From NCBI GenBank assembly GCA_947444305.1, contig CANEZP010000015.1, positions 1 through 64,000 of the forward strand: a DNA stretch of 64,000 nt, in the 5' to 3' direction. The position numbers and the translations under genes were made by a program. The DNA comes from Pseudobdellovibrionaceae bacterium (GTDB lineage: Bacteria > Bdellovibrionota > Bdellovibrionia > Bdellovibrionales > UBA1609). This document shows positions 50,580 to 59,154 of the stretch, in pieces (within the stretch, counting starts at the first letter, position 1; each line of letters begins with the position of its first letter). Below the pieces are notes generated by a model. The model saw nothing but the letters and a program-made list of their open reading frames with translations. It was not told the origin of the DNA and made no database searches.

Positions 50580-51421
50580 ACCGAAGCGCCCGTTTGAACC
50601 CGGCGGTACGCCGATTTGATCGTCGCGGTGTCGCGTGCGTCCAAAGTGCCGGTGATCATACGAAATTTGCCGATGGCCTCTTCAAAGCTGACACCGACCG
50701 AAAATAAATTGCAGGCGGCACGGAATAAACCGGTGTTCCATTCGCCGGCCGGGGCACCCGACTTCAGGAATTGCTCGGTACTCTGAAAGATCCGGCTGGG
50801 TGAACGGAAATTTAAGATCTGCGCGGCCTCTACGCTCGGCGCAACTTCGCGCGGTTCAAAGCGTTTAAGCCAGAGTTCTAAAACCGCAAGGTCCACGCGG
50901 TCACGTACGGCCATCAACTTTTGCAAAGCATTTTTATCGGTGCGCCACGCGCCCGGGCAGCGGCTAAAACGCGACGGATTTTTATTTGCCACGTCTATTT
51001 TTACGCGGGGTGAAAGCGCGGAGTAAATTCGTTTCACCAGCCTCGCGTAGGCTAACCGGTCCGAGAGTGGATCACGCAAGGAGATAAGGTAGTGTAACGA
51101 TCTGCCGCCGCTCGCTACGCACGTGCTCCACGGTAGGCCGGAATCTTTGATTAATCGTTCTTGATCCGATAGAGCGCCGAAATCCATTTCGATCAGAAAA
51201 TTACGAAAGCAAATGACGTTGTGATCCGCGCGGCGGGCGCGGTCGGCGCGGTGATATTCTTCGGTCGGTTGCCGGTCTTTGGTGGCATCGAGCGCATTAA
51301 TCGCGAAGAACATATTGTCCGTGCGCGCGCGAACCCTCGAAACCGAGGTTCCCTTTACGGTCGAACTAAAACAAGTGGATTGGCCACGATCGAAGAGCAG
51401 GTCATAAAAATCTTTTAGCAT
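50576..51421 (-). CDS. Archaeo-eukaryotic-type primase (PrimPol/RepB-like) protein
   Basis: 281 residues from ATG 51421; the frame is open to 51652, but the extension overlaps the divergent kinase gene. Candidate AEP motifs in order: an acidic strand FLIEMDFGALSDQE (motif I), GLPWSTCVASGGRSLHYLIS (motif II, the S.H), and VKIDVANKNPSRFSRCPGA (motif III hD and the NPSR..R.PG segment). The pattern matches small replication primases of plasmids, phages and PrimPol proteins. The C-terminal helical region (about 200-281) resembles a PriCT-like helix bundle. Replication or repair role inferred; no helicase or other replication gene is adjacent. Confidence 0.6.
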   Translation of the reverse strand: MLKDFYDLLFDRGQSTCFSSTVKGTSVSRVRARTDNMFFAINALDATKDRQPTEEYHRADRARRADHNVICFRNFLIEMDFGALSDQERLIKDSGLPWSTCVASGGRSLHYLISLRDPLSDRLAYARLVKRIYSALSPRVKIDVANKNPSRFSRCPGAWRTDKNALQKLMAVRDRVDLAVLELWLKRFEPREVAPSVEAAQILNFRSPSRIFQSTEQFLKSGAPAGEWNTGLFRAACNLFSVGVSFEEAIGKFRMITGTLDARDTATIKSAYRRVQTGASV

Positions 51422-51617
51422 GTGCTCTAGTATGCGGGTGTCCTTCGCTTCGGAAAAGTCCGGGTGGACTTCGGTCGCGTGGACTAACGTAAAAAATAAA
51501 GAAAATTTGATATCTAAATGGAACGGGACCTTCGCCCAAATGCAACGACGCGGTCGCCATCCCACGCAGTACCGGATTGAGACTAAGGCGGCCGCCGAAG
51601 TCCCCCGATAAATAGGT

Positions 51618-53201
51618 ATGAAAAATCCGCCGATCCCCGCCGACGAAGCCAAACGTATCTTAGCGTTAGAGAATTACCAAATTTTGGATACGGTCAGCGA
51701 GCAGGACTTCGACGACATCACGGCCCTCGCGGCAAGTATTTGCGAAACGCCCGTCGCCCTGATCAGTTTCGTAGACAGGGAACGGCAGTGGTTTAAGTCC
51801 AAAGTGGGATTTGAGGCCACCGAGACTCCGCGAAGCATTTCGTTCTGCGCGCACGCCATCAACGGCTTCGAAGTTTTTGAAATCCCCGACGCAACTAAGG
51901 ACGAGCGTTTCGCGGATAACCCTGCCGTGACCGGTGGACCCCACGTCCGTTTCTATGCGGGCGCGCCCCTCACCGCGCCGGACGGCAGTAATCTCGGCAC
52001 CCTTTGCGTCGTGGACAGCAGCGCACGCAAATTGGAACCGGCTCAGATAAAATCGCTCAAGGCGCTTTCACGAATCGTCGTCGCCTTACTAGAACGTAAA
52101 AAGACCGAGGCCGAATATCTGCAACAAACCCGGTTTCTTTCTACCGTCATGGGTGAACTCCCCGGCTTGGTCAGCTATCTCGATGTGAAGTTCAATTATC
52201 AATTCAGCAACGCCGCCTACGAAAAATGGTTCGGTTTAAAGGGTGAGCAAATCCTCGGCAAACATATAGGCGAAGTCCTTGGGCAAAAAATATTTGAGGT
52301 AAGCCGCTCCTACATGGAAAAAGCGCTCGCCGGTCAACGTCTTAGCTTCGAAGTTGAAATGCCGTACGAAGTCGCGGGGCAGACCATTAAAAAATATGTG
52401 CGCGTAAACTACGTTCCCGATCGCAACGCCAAAGGAGAGGTTTGCGGGATCTTCGCGATCGTGACCGACCTGACTTCTCAAATTACGGCCGAGATGGCGC
52501 TTGCTTCAAAAGAAGCACGTCTCGACATGGCGGGCGGACTTGCCCACGAAATCAACACGCCGCTTGGGGTAATCCTAGGTACGACCGAGAACCTTAAAAT
52601 ACTTTGCGAGATGGGTCCGGTCGATTTAGCGAGCGCACTCCCTTACTTAGACAGCATAGAAAACACAACCGTTCGCATCGCGAAGACCATCGAAGCCCTC
52701 CAGCTCTTCTCGAGCGAAGCCGGCCGTGAAGCGGTGACCGAAACCGGATTAGCTTCGATCGTGGGCGATACGCTCGCCCTATGCCGCGAAAAGTTCGATA
52801 AGGCTGGAATCGAAGTGCGGGTCAGCGTGCCTTCCGCAATTCGAATCGACTGCCGACCTTCACAAATATCAAAAATTATATTAAATCTGCTAAGCAATTC
52901 ATTCGACGCGGTCGAATCGCAAAGTAAACGTTGGGTCTCGATAGACGCTTTCGCCGCCGACGATTCAATCACCGTCACGATCACCGACAGCGGTGCGCCC
53001 GTGCCCGCCCATATCGCGGGCAAAATGATGCAACCGTTTTTTTCGACCAAAGAAGTCGGCAAAGGCACCGGCTTGGGTTTGTCCGTTGCGTTCGGCATCG
53101 CGCAAGCCCACGGCGGCCAGCTGTCTTACGTCGCGGATTCACCCGAAACACAGTTTCGCCTAACCCTACCCGCCCGCCAGACCGTGATTCACGCGGCGTA
53201 G
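51618..53201 (+). CDS. Sensor histidine kinase with GAF and PAS domains
   Basis: 527 residues, no membrane segment, so cytoplasmic. GAF domain (about 20-165; ASICETPVALISFVDRERQW and later SNLGTLCVVD). PAS domain (about 185-300; KFNYQFSNAAYEKWFGLKGE). Kinase core: H box GLAHEINTPLG (His about 310), N box ILNLLSNSFDAV, G1 ITDSGAPV, F/G2 FFSTKEVGKGTGLGLS. No receiver domain. Next to a hybrid kinase but with 171 bp between; the partner response regulator is not in the window. Confidence 0.93.
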   Translation: MKNPPIPADEAKRILALENYQILDTVSEQDFDDITALAASICETPVALISFVDRERQWFKSKVGFEATETPRSISFCAHAINGFEVFEIPDATKDERFADNPAVTGGPHVRFYAGAPLTAPDGSNLGTLCVVDSSARKLEPAQIKSLKALSRIVVALLERKKTEAEYLQQTRFLSTVMGELPGLVSYLDVKFNYQFSNAAYEKWFGLKGEQILGKHIGEVLGQKIFEVSRSYMEKALAGQRLSFEVEMPYEVAGQTIKKYVRVNYVPDRNAKGEVCGIFAIVTDLTSQITAEMALASKEARLDMAGGLAHEINTPLGVILGTTENLKILCEMGPVDLASALPYLDSIENTTVRIAKTIEALQLFSSEAGREAVTETGLASIVGDTLALCREKFDKAGIEVRVSVPSAIRIDCRPSQISKIILNLLSNSFDAVESQSKRWVSIDAFAADDSITVTITDSGAPVPAHIAGKMMQPFFSTKEVGKGTGLGLSVAFGIAQAHGGQLSYVADSPETQFRLTLPARQTVIHAA

Positions 53202-53372
53202 ATGTTTCTCGAACTAACCTGAGTTTGTTTACGCTTCCTTGGCCTTACAAATCTGACCCGAAGACGTGGACAAACCGAACGTCCGCGCGTTGTGAACGCA
53301 CATCCCGCACACGGGCGGTGGTCCACTTCCTGCTAAGAATACCCTCCAGGTTTACGTGAACTTGGAAAGTTA

Positions 53373-56153
53373 GTGATGACGGTCAATACAAACAGCGCAA
53401 AAACTAAGTATGTGAAAACAATTTCATCTTTGAACGACGACGAGTTCTTGGATCTCGCGATCGCCGCGGGACGCTTAGGCACTTGGACTTTAAACTTAAG
53501 GCAAAAACAGCTCGCGGGTTCAACCACCTTCCGTGACCTTGCCGGTCTTTCGGGCACCTCCACCGTTGCGTTCACGCAATTCTTTGCCGGCGTGCACGTG
53601 GATGATACCGAACCGCTAAAAACGGCAATCCAAACCTGCGCGGAGTTCAACGAACCCTTCTGTATTCAATTTAGAATTTTTCCCGCCGCCGGGAAATTGC
53701 GTTGGTTAGAAATGCGTGGGCGCCGGCCCCGGCTTAGCAAGGGTGGTGTTTTGAACGGCGTTGTCCGCGACATTAGCGCCGAGCGATTTTCCCTGCACGA
53801 GAAAGAGAACGCGCGCCGTGAGATTACGGATGTCCTATCCGTGTCGGGTGTTCCCACCGCGATTTTTGATCCGCATGATTTGCTACTCTCCTACAGCAAC
53901 GGGGCTTTTGATCAAACTTTCGCGAGGGCTGCGGATTCATTGAGTCTTGACCAGATCTTCCCGCCCTACGATGCGGTAAGGCTTCGCGCACAGATGCGGG
54001 ACGTGATCGAAAATAAGAAAAGGGTGAGCGTTCCGGACCTTAAACTGAAAATTACCGTTGAAGGCGGTGCCTCTTACACCTCGGCCATCGAACTTACCCT
54101 TCTCCCGTGCGGGACTGAAGAAGATGATCTGCGCGGCGTGTACGCTATTTTCAAGCCGGTTGCCGCGAACGCTCACGCCGGAGCGCAAGCTTCGAAGACC
54201 GATGAGCTGGAATTTCAAAGCCAGAAATTAGATGCCGTTTTTCAGGAATCCCCCGCAACGATGGCGCTTTTCCGCGGCGAAGATCTCGTCTTTGAAAAAT
54301 TTAATTCAAAATACCAAGCGCTTTGCCCGGGCCGCGACTTGATCGGCCGATCCTTCACCGAAGTGTTCCCGAGCGACGTCGCGCAACCGTTTTTGCAACA
54401 GATGAAGAAGGTGCTTAAGACGGGCCAAGCCTTCGTGGGTCACGAGATTCAAACGATGGTGCCCGACCCTGATACCGGCGAAAAGGTCGAAAAGTTTTTT
54501 GATTATACTTTCGTACGTGTTCATTCACCGGAAGGCTCGCCCTACGGCGTCCATAGCCACGGGATCGACGTCACGGACCGGGTATTAGCAAACCGCTCAC
54601 TTAAAACCAGCCAAGAAAAATTATCCCTCGCGCTCGAGACCGGAAAAATCGGATTTTTTGACCGGGATTTGATCAACGACCGCGTGACGTTTAGTGAACG
54701 GATGAAAAAGGATTGGGACCTGCACGGCGCAAGCGCGTTGAAGGACGACGACATCGTTTGGCTCGTCCACCCCGACGATCAGCTTGAACGCCTGAATCAA
54801 ATCCAGCACGCGATCGACTCGCACGGTCCTTACCATAACGAATACCGCGTACGCATGACGAGCGGGGAATACCGGTGGATGGAATCACGGGGGCACGTTG
54901 AGTATGACGAAGCCGGTAAAGCGATTCGCTTGTTCGGTACCTCGGTGGACATCACCGAGCGGAAGCGCGACGCGCTTGCCTTACAAATTGCGAAAGACCG
55001 CGCGGAAAAGGCAAACCGCACGAAGAGCGACTTTCTCGCGAACATGAGTCATGAACTGCGCACACCGCTCGGCGCGATCATCGGCTTTACCGATCTCCTG
55101 CACGATCCTGTACTTCCTAAAGAAGAGCACGAACGATTTATCAATACAATTTCGCGAACGTCGAAGGCACTCGCCCGTATCATCGATGACATCCTCGATC
55201 TGTCGAAGGTGGAAGCGGGCCGCCTACGGACCGAAATTAAGCCGATCAACTTTCGTAGCGTGTTGAACGAGGCGCACGACCTATTCCGGGAAAGCGCAAA
55301 AGCCAAAAAGTTAGCCTTCAACCTCGAGATCGCGGAGGATATACCCGAATGCATAAAGTCCGATAGCTGCCGACTGCGGCAAATCATGGTGAACCTGATC
55401 GGCAACGCCATTAAGTTCACGGACCAAGGACATATCCGCGTGGTCGCGCGTCTCGAAGAACAGATGCAGGCGCCGCACCAACTGCGCATCGACGTGATCG
55501 ACACGGGCATCGGCATATCCGAGGATGAAATCGGCAAGTTGTTCATCCCGTTTTCACAGGCCGACAACAGTTCGCAACGGCGCCACGGCGGAACCGGCTT
55601 GGGCTTAGCCCTTTCCCGCCGGCTCGCGAATGCGTTGAGCGGTGACGTCACTTTTTCGTCCGCGGAACCCGCCGGTAGCATCTTCACTCTGCGATTGCCG
55701 TACGAAGAGGTTGTCACGCCGGTCCCGACTCTGCCCGCGGTGGCACCGCCGAATCTCACCCTTCTTTCGAATCACCTTTTATTGAAAGGCGTAAAAATTC
55801 TTTTAGCCGAAGATTCGGAAGACAATCAGTTCCTGGTCAATCGCTTGCTGACAAAGTACGGAGCCACCGTCACGGTCGTATCGAACGGACACCAAGCGGT
55901 CGACGAAGCGAACTCCGGTCACTACGACGTTATCCTAATGGACATCCAAATGCCGGGAATGGACGGCAACGAAGCCACCCGGATCTTGAGAAAATCGGGC
56001 TACCGAAAATCGATCGTTGCGCTAACCGCGCACGCGATGGCCGAGGAAAAAGACAAATCGTTAACGGCCGGCTGCGATCGCCATCTCACCAAGCCTCTAA
56101 ACGTAAATGATTTATTAGAAACGATCATCAACGCCGGAGCCAGACTGCACTAA
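53373..56153 (+). CDS. Hybrid sensor histidine kinase with multiple PAS domains and a C-terminal receiver domain
   Basis: 926 residues, no membrane segment. Several PAS/PAC folds cover residues about 20-540: clear ones at 290-405 (FQESPATMALFRGEDLVFEK) and 420-535 (KIGFFDRDLINDRVTF, ending with YRWMESRGHVEY and the PAC helix). Kinase core: H box LANMSHELRTPLGA (His about 559), N box VNLIGNAIKFTD, G1 VIDTGIGIS, then GGTGLGLALS. Receiver domain at about 805-920: acidic pair ILLAEDSEDN, phospho-Asp in VILMDIQMPGMDG (about 855) and Lys in HLTKPL. It starts 171 bp after the GAF-PAS kinase. Confidence 0.95.
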   Translation: MMTVNTNSAKTKYVKTISSLNDDEFLDLAIAAGRLGTWTLNLRQKQLAGSTTFRDLAGLSGTSTVAFTQFFAGVHVDDTEPLKTAIQTCAEFNEPFCIQFRIFPAAGKLRWLEMRGRRPRLSKGGVLNGVVRDISAERFSLHEKENARREITDVLSVSGVPTAIFDPHDLLLSYSNGAFDQTFARAADSLSLDQIFPPYDAVRLRAQMRDVIENKKRVSVPDLKLKITVEGGASYTSAIELTLLPCGTEEDDLRGVYAIFKPVAANAHAGAQASKTDELEFQSQKLDAVFQESPATMALFRGEDLVFEKFNSKYQALCPGRDLIGRSFTEVFPSDVAQPFLQQMKKVLKTGQAFVGHEIQTMVPDPDTGEKVEKFFDYTFVRVHSPEGSPYGVHSHGIDVTDRVLANRSLKTSQEKLSLALETGKIGFFDRDLINDRVTFSERMKKDWDLHGASALKDDDIVWLVHPDDQLERLNQIQHAIDSHGPYHNEYRVRMTSGEYRWMESRGHVEYDEAGKAIRLFGTSVDITERKRDALALQIAKDRAEKANRTKSDFLANMSHELRTPLGAIIGFTDLLHDPVLPKEEHERFINTISRTSKALARIIDDILDLSKVEAGRLRTEIKPINFRSVLNEAHDLFRESAKAKKLAFNLEIAEDIPECIKSDSCRLRQIMVNLIGNAIKFTDQGHIRVVARLEEQMQAPHQLRIDVIDTGIGISEDEIGKLFIPFSQADNSSQRRHGGTGLGLALSRRLANALSGDVTFSSAEPAGSIFTLRLPYEEVVTPVPTLPAVAPPNLTLLSNHLLLKGVKILLAEDSEDNQFLVNRLLTKYGATVTVVSNGHQAVDEANSGHYDVILMDIQMPGMDGNEATRILRKSGYRKSIVALTAHAMAEEKDKSLTAGCDRHLTKPLNVNDLLETIINAGARLH

Positions 56154-56241
56154 GACCCGGGCTAGGTCTTGCCTGGCACGGAGTTCGCAATTCATAAGCG
56201 TGAACCAAACGTTTTGAATTGAACATCTCTCCGGGGGAATT

Positions 56242-56793
56242 ATGAAATTGATCGCGCTCTTTACCTTAGCCTTGTTGACCATGCCTCTTACCGCGATGGC
56301 CTGCCCCGACTTTAGTGGCCAATACCAATTCGCGAAAGCCGCTTGGAACGGCACCATTCGAATTGAGCAAACCGGCTGTACGTCGGTCTCGGTCATCCAA
56401 ACCAAAAACGTTCCCGTTACCGTCGCGAACCCATCGGGCAAATTAATCACCACGCAAAAATTGAAGCTCAACGGACGGGCTTACGTCGGGATCGAAAATT
56501 CCACGCAACGTGCGGATGAGAACTCGACTTGGTTCCAAAAAGTCACCTTGGAAAATGAGCGCCTCGTCTTTCGTCAATACTCGGGCGCGCAAAAAAAATG
56601 TAAGAACTCATACTCATCTACTCACAGCGACTGCCACTTGGTCGTCTACTCGTTGAATCACGAAGAGCAAAGTGACGACTACACCTGGATTCAAACCGGT
56701 GTTTGGTGGACCGAAGGCGGCGCTCCCGAAACTCAAGTCTATGTCCTTCACAAGGCACCCGCCCAGTGGATGACGTCGGTCGCGCAAAACTAA
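56242..56793 (+). CDS. Exported protein of unknown function
   Basis: 183 residues; GGGGG stands before the ATG at 56242. Signal peptide (KLIALFTLALLTMPLTAMA, cleavage AMA-C). The mature protein begins with a cysteine but lacks a strict lipobox (AMAC), which could still be processed as a lipoprotein. Four cysteines remain (ACPDF, GCTSV, KKCKN, DCHL). Strand-rich, lysine- and tryptophan-containing; family not recognised. Follows the hybrid kinase by 88 bp on the same strand. Confidence 0.6.
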   Translation: MKLIALFTLALLTMPLTAMACPDFSGQYQFAKAAWNGTIRIEQTGCTSVSVIQTKNVPVTVANPSGKLITTQKLKLNGRAYVGIENSTQRADENSTWFQKVTLENERLVFRQYSGAQKKCKNSYSSTHSDCHLVVYSLNHEEQSDDYTWIQTGVWWTEGGAPETQVYVLHKAPAQWMTSVAQN

Positions 56794-56898
56794 TTTTTTC
56801 GCCGATCGTGTCTTCGTTACAGGGTAGATGATCCGTGCGTAGGGCCTTGCCGGCGTCAGCCGCCCCCCACCCGGCATGCGCCTTGCTTTTTACGAGGT

Positions 56899-57717
56899 AT
56901 GTTCAAAATTATTTCGTTGGGGTTTTGTCTCACCATTTTCGCTTCCGCGGCGCACGCGGCGACACTCGACAAGCCGTTGTCCAAGTTGCTCGCCGAATAT
57001 TTAGCCCTCCAAGCGCAAGAGACCGAACATGAGCGATTCTTAGATCCAACGAGCGGCAGCCGTTTCTTCCGGCTCGCGCGCGACAAATCCGCGGTTATCG
57101 CGACCCAAACCTACCAAAAACAGGTTTTGCTGGAACAGATCTACAAACAAGCCGTCCTTGAACTTAGGGGTAAGGACAGCTCACGAGAGATCGTTGAGCT
57201 CTTACTTTACGGAGTCATCCCGGGCATGAGCGATAAAGTTATACCTTCGGTGACCCGTCTAACGAGTCCGCGCGCGCTGTTCGAAGTGATTTATGTTTTG
57301 TTACAACGTGAAGATCCGGTGAGCCTAATCGCGCTCGAACTTCTTCAGTTTGCGGGCGTCAGCTATCCAAGCACCGAAAACTTTGCGCAAGGTTTGGCTT
57401 TCTATACGGCTTCGGTGGCCGGCGACGCCAAAAAATTCGACGCCGCGATCGAGGCGCACGAGAAGCTCTACAAACTTATCGAAAAATACCCCGGGTTCGT
57501 TATCGGCAACATAGGCGCCGAGATTTCCAAACGTGGCTACGATCCCGAAAGCGTCGCCAACTTGTCCGGCCAAATCGCTAAGCGCCGCGGCTACCTCCGC
57601 GATGATCTTATTAACGGCTTAGCAAAAATTATGGACGTTGAATCCAGGGCCGACTTCTGCGGCTACCATCTCAAGACAGCCGCGAGCGCAGATGCTCCAC
57701 AAAAGTCCGCGCCGTAA
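56899..57717 (+). CDS. Exported helical protein of unknown function
   Basis: 272 residues. GAGGT is directly adjacent to the ATG at 56899, closer than usual. Signal peptide (FKIISLGFCLTIFASAAHA, cleavage AHA-A). The mature part is helical with repeated hairpins: LSKLLAEYLALQAQE, LLEQIYKQAVLELRG, RALFEVIYVLLQRED, FDAAIEAHEKLYKLIE. A TPR-like or HEAT-like arrangement is possible but weak. Its last 47 bp overlap the convergent LysR-type gene. Function unknown. Confidence 0.6.
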   Translation: MFKIISLGFCLTIFASAAHAATLDKPLSKLLAEYLALQAQETEHERFLDPTSGSRFFRLARDKSAVIATQTYQKQVLLEQIYKQAVLELRGKDSSREIVELLLYGVIPGMSDKVIPSVTRLTSPRALFEVIYVLLQREDPVSLIALELLQFAGVSYPSTENFAQGLAFYTASVAGDAKKFDAAIEAHEKLYKLIEKYPGFVIGNIGAEISKRGYDPESVANLSGQIAKRRGYLRDDLINGLAKIMDVESRADFCGYHLKTAASADAPQKSAP

Positions 57718-58564
57718 GACTCAGCAGGCGGCCCTTGCGCGTCGCAAGCCATAAATTGAAAACATGCAAATTCTCGAGAGGAATATCGTAGAGTAGACCT
57801 TTTTTGATTTCGTTGTTCACCATGAAGCGCGAGAGATAAGCCACCCCACCCCCCAGTAAGCAGAAACGTTTTTGCGCTTCCTGACTATTCGACTCCAGGC
57901 TGATGCGCGGCACTTCGCCGAATAACTCATTGAGCACTCGCGAGGGCCGGCTCTGCGTTTGAACCCCGATCGAAGCGATGTAACCGACGTCATCGAGCGT
58001 CTTCTTTAAAGTTTTTAAAACGCCGGCCGACTTGTTTCGTTTCCAAACCTCAGGGGTACAGACGAGCGCCATTTTTTCCGAGCTAAGGATGGTGTATTCG
58101 ACGTTCGGCAGCGGAATCTTCACGAACAGGAGCGCCGCTTCGCAATCGGTATTGAGCAACGTCTGGATGATTTCGTCGGGTATACCCGACGAGATGCTCG
58201 GTATGACCAGCGGATACAATTCCCTAAATTCTTGGGTCGGCTTTAAAAGTAGATCGTTCATCACGTGATCGGTCGCGGCTAAGCGTAGGGGCCCGGCGCA
58301 CACTTCCCGTTCACCGCGGCAAATCCCCTCAATCTCGCGAAAGGTTTTGAACATTTGCTCGCACCTTAGGAACACTTCGGTCCCCACCGGCGTAAGCTTC
58401 ACGCCGCTTTTTGAGCGCTCGAAGAGTTGCACCCCTTCGCTCTCCTCGAGCAGCGAGACCGAGCGACTCAACGCCGATTGGCTAATGTTCAGCCGCTTGG
58501 CCGCTTCGGTAAATCGGCCGATCTTTGCCACTTCAAAAAACACGCGTAAGTGATTTAGTTCCAT
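57671..58564 (-). CDS. LysR-type transcriptional regulator
   Basis: 297 residues from ATG 58564 (TTG 58573 adds three). Winged helix-turn-helix at about 2-60 with the LysR marks LNHLRVFFEVAKIGRFTEAA, LNISQSALSRSV, LEESEGVQLFERSK, then a typical periplasmic-binding-protein-like effector domain (about 90-297). It is divergent from the LprI-like gene, with an operator-like inverted repeat between them, so it probably autoregulates or controls that gene. 3' overlap of 47 bp with the upstream exported protein gene. Effector unknown. Confidence 0.95.
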   Translation of the reverse strand: MELNHLRVFFEVAKIGRFTEAAKRLNISQSALSRSVSLLEESEGVQLFERSKSGVKLTPVGTEVFLRCEQMFKTFREIEGICRGEREVCAGPLRLAATDHVMNDLLLKPTQEFRELYPLVIPSISSGIPDEIIQTLLNTDCEAALLFVKIPLPNVEYTILSSEKMALVCTPEVWKRNKSAGVLKTLKKTLDDVGYIASIGVQTQSRPSRVLNELFGEVPRISLESNSQEAQKRFCLLGGGVAYLSRFMVNNEIKKGLLYDIPLENLHVFNLWLATRKGRLLSLTARTFVEHLRSRLS

Positions 58565-58597
58565 AGGTTTCAAGCTTTAGCACATCATCTAATTTAT

Positions 58598-58621
58598 AGA
58601 TAGAAATCATCGAATCTATCT
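58598..58621. promoter_or_regulatory. Candidate LysR operator between divergent genes
   Basis: AGATAGA (58598-58604) and TCTATCT (58615-58621) are exact inverted repeats around a 10-bp spacer, and T-N11-A spacing of LysR boxes fits within the element. It lies about 34 bp upstream of the regulator's ATG and about 68 bp upstream of the LprI-like ATG. Binding by this regulator is inferred. Confidence 0.5.
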
Positions 58622-58689
58622 GCTTTTCAGATGCACCCGACTTAGGGCAAGTTACATTCAACTTCAAACGGCTCTTAAAGGAGACTAAA

Positions 58690-59151
58690 ATGAAAATCAC
58701 CGCTCTTATCCTCGGCCTCGCCTTCGTAACTACTTCGATCCCCGCTTTCGCTTCCGTAAAATCGGACCTCCGTAAGGTCACCGCCGACACGCAGAAGTGC
58801 TTAGATAACCCCGAAAATTACAGCACGGCCGGCATGAACATGTGCTTGGGTGAAGGCTACGGCGCGGCCGATAAAGTTTTAAATCAGGTTTACTCGGGCA
58901 TCGTTGAAGGTTTGAAAAAGCCGACCGGCGACGCCGACGGTGATAAAAGCAACGCCGAAATTCTCGGCCGGTTGGTGCAGGCACAACGCGCGTGGATCAA
59001 ATTCCGCGATGAAGAAAGCAACTTGCAAGGCATCGAAATGTTGGGCGGCACGGGCGAGACCCAGATTGTCTTAGGCTCACTCTACTCAATGACTAAAACG
59101 CGCGCCCTCCAGCTCGATAAGCTTTTGGGCGGCGAACGTTCTGAACGCTAA
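58690..59151 (+). CDS. LprI-like (DUF1311) exported protein
   Basis: 153 residues; AAAGGAG stands 8 nt before the ATG at 58690. Signal peptide (KITALILGLAFVTTSIPAFA, cleavage AFA-S). The mature domain has the DUF1311 pattern: two Cys (QKCLDNP, MNMCLGE) and the sequence AADKVLNQVYSGIVEGL followed by LVQAQRAWIKFRDEESNL, the signature seen in lysozyme inhibitor LprI and relatives. It may protect or bind peptidoglycan hydrolases in the periplasm. Divergent from the LysR gene; the stop lies 3 bp from the S41 protease gene on the other strand. Confidence 0.8.
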   Translation: MKITALILGLAFVTTSIPAFASVKSDLRKVTADTQKCLDNPENYSTAGMNMCLGEGYGAADKVLNQVYSGIVEGLKKPTGDADGDKSNAEILGRLVQAQRAWIKFRDEESNLQGIEMLGGTGETQIVLGSLYSMTKTRALQLDKLLGGERSER

Positions 59152-59154
59152 GGT

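Noticed and set aside
51422-51652. Longer start for the primase-like gene
   Set aside because: It would overlap the divergent kinase start; the N-terminal residues have no primase character and ATG 51421 opens a typical start.
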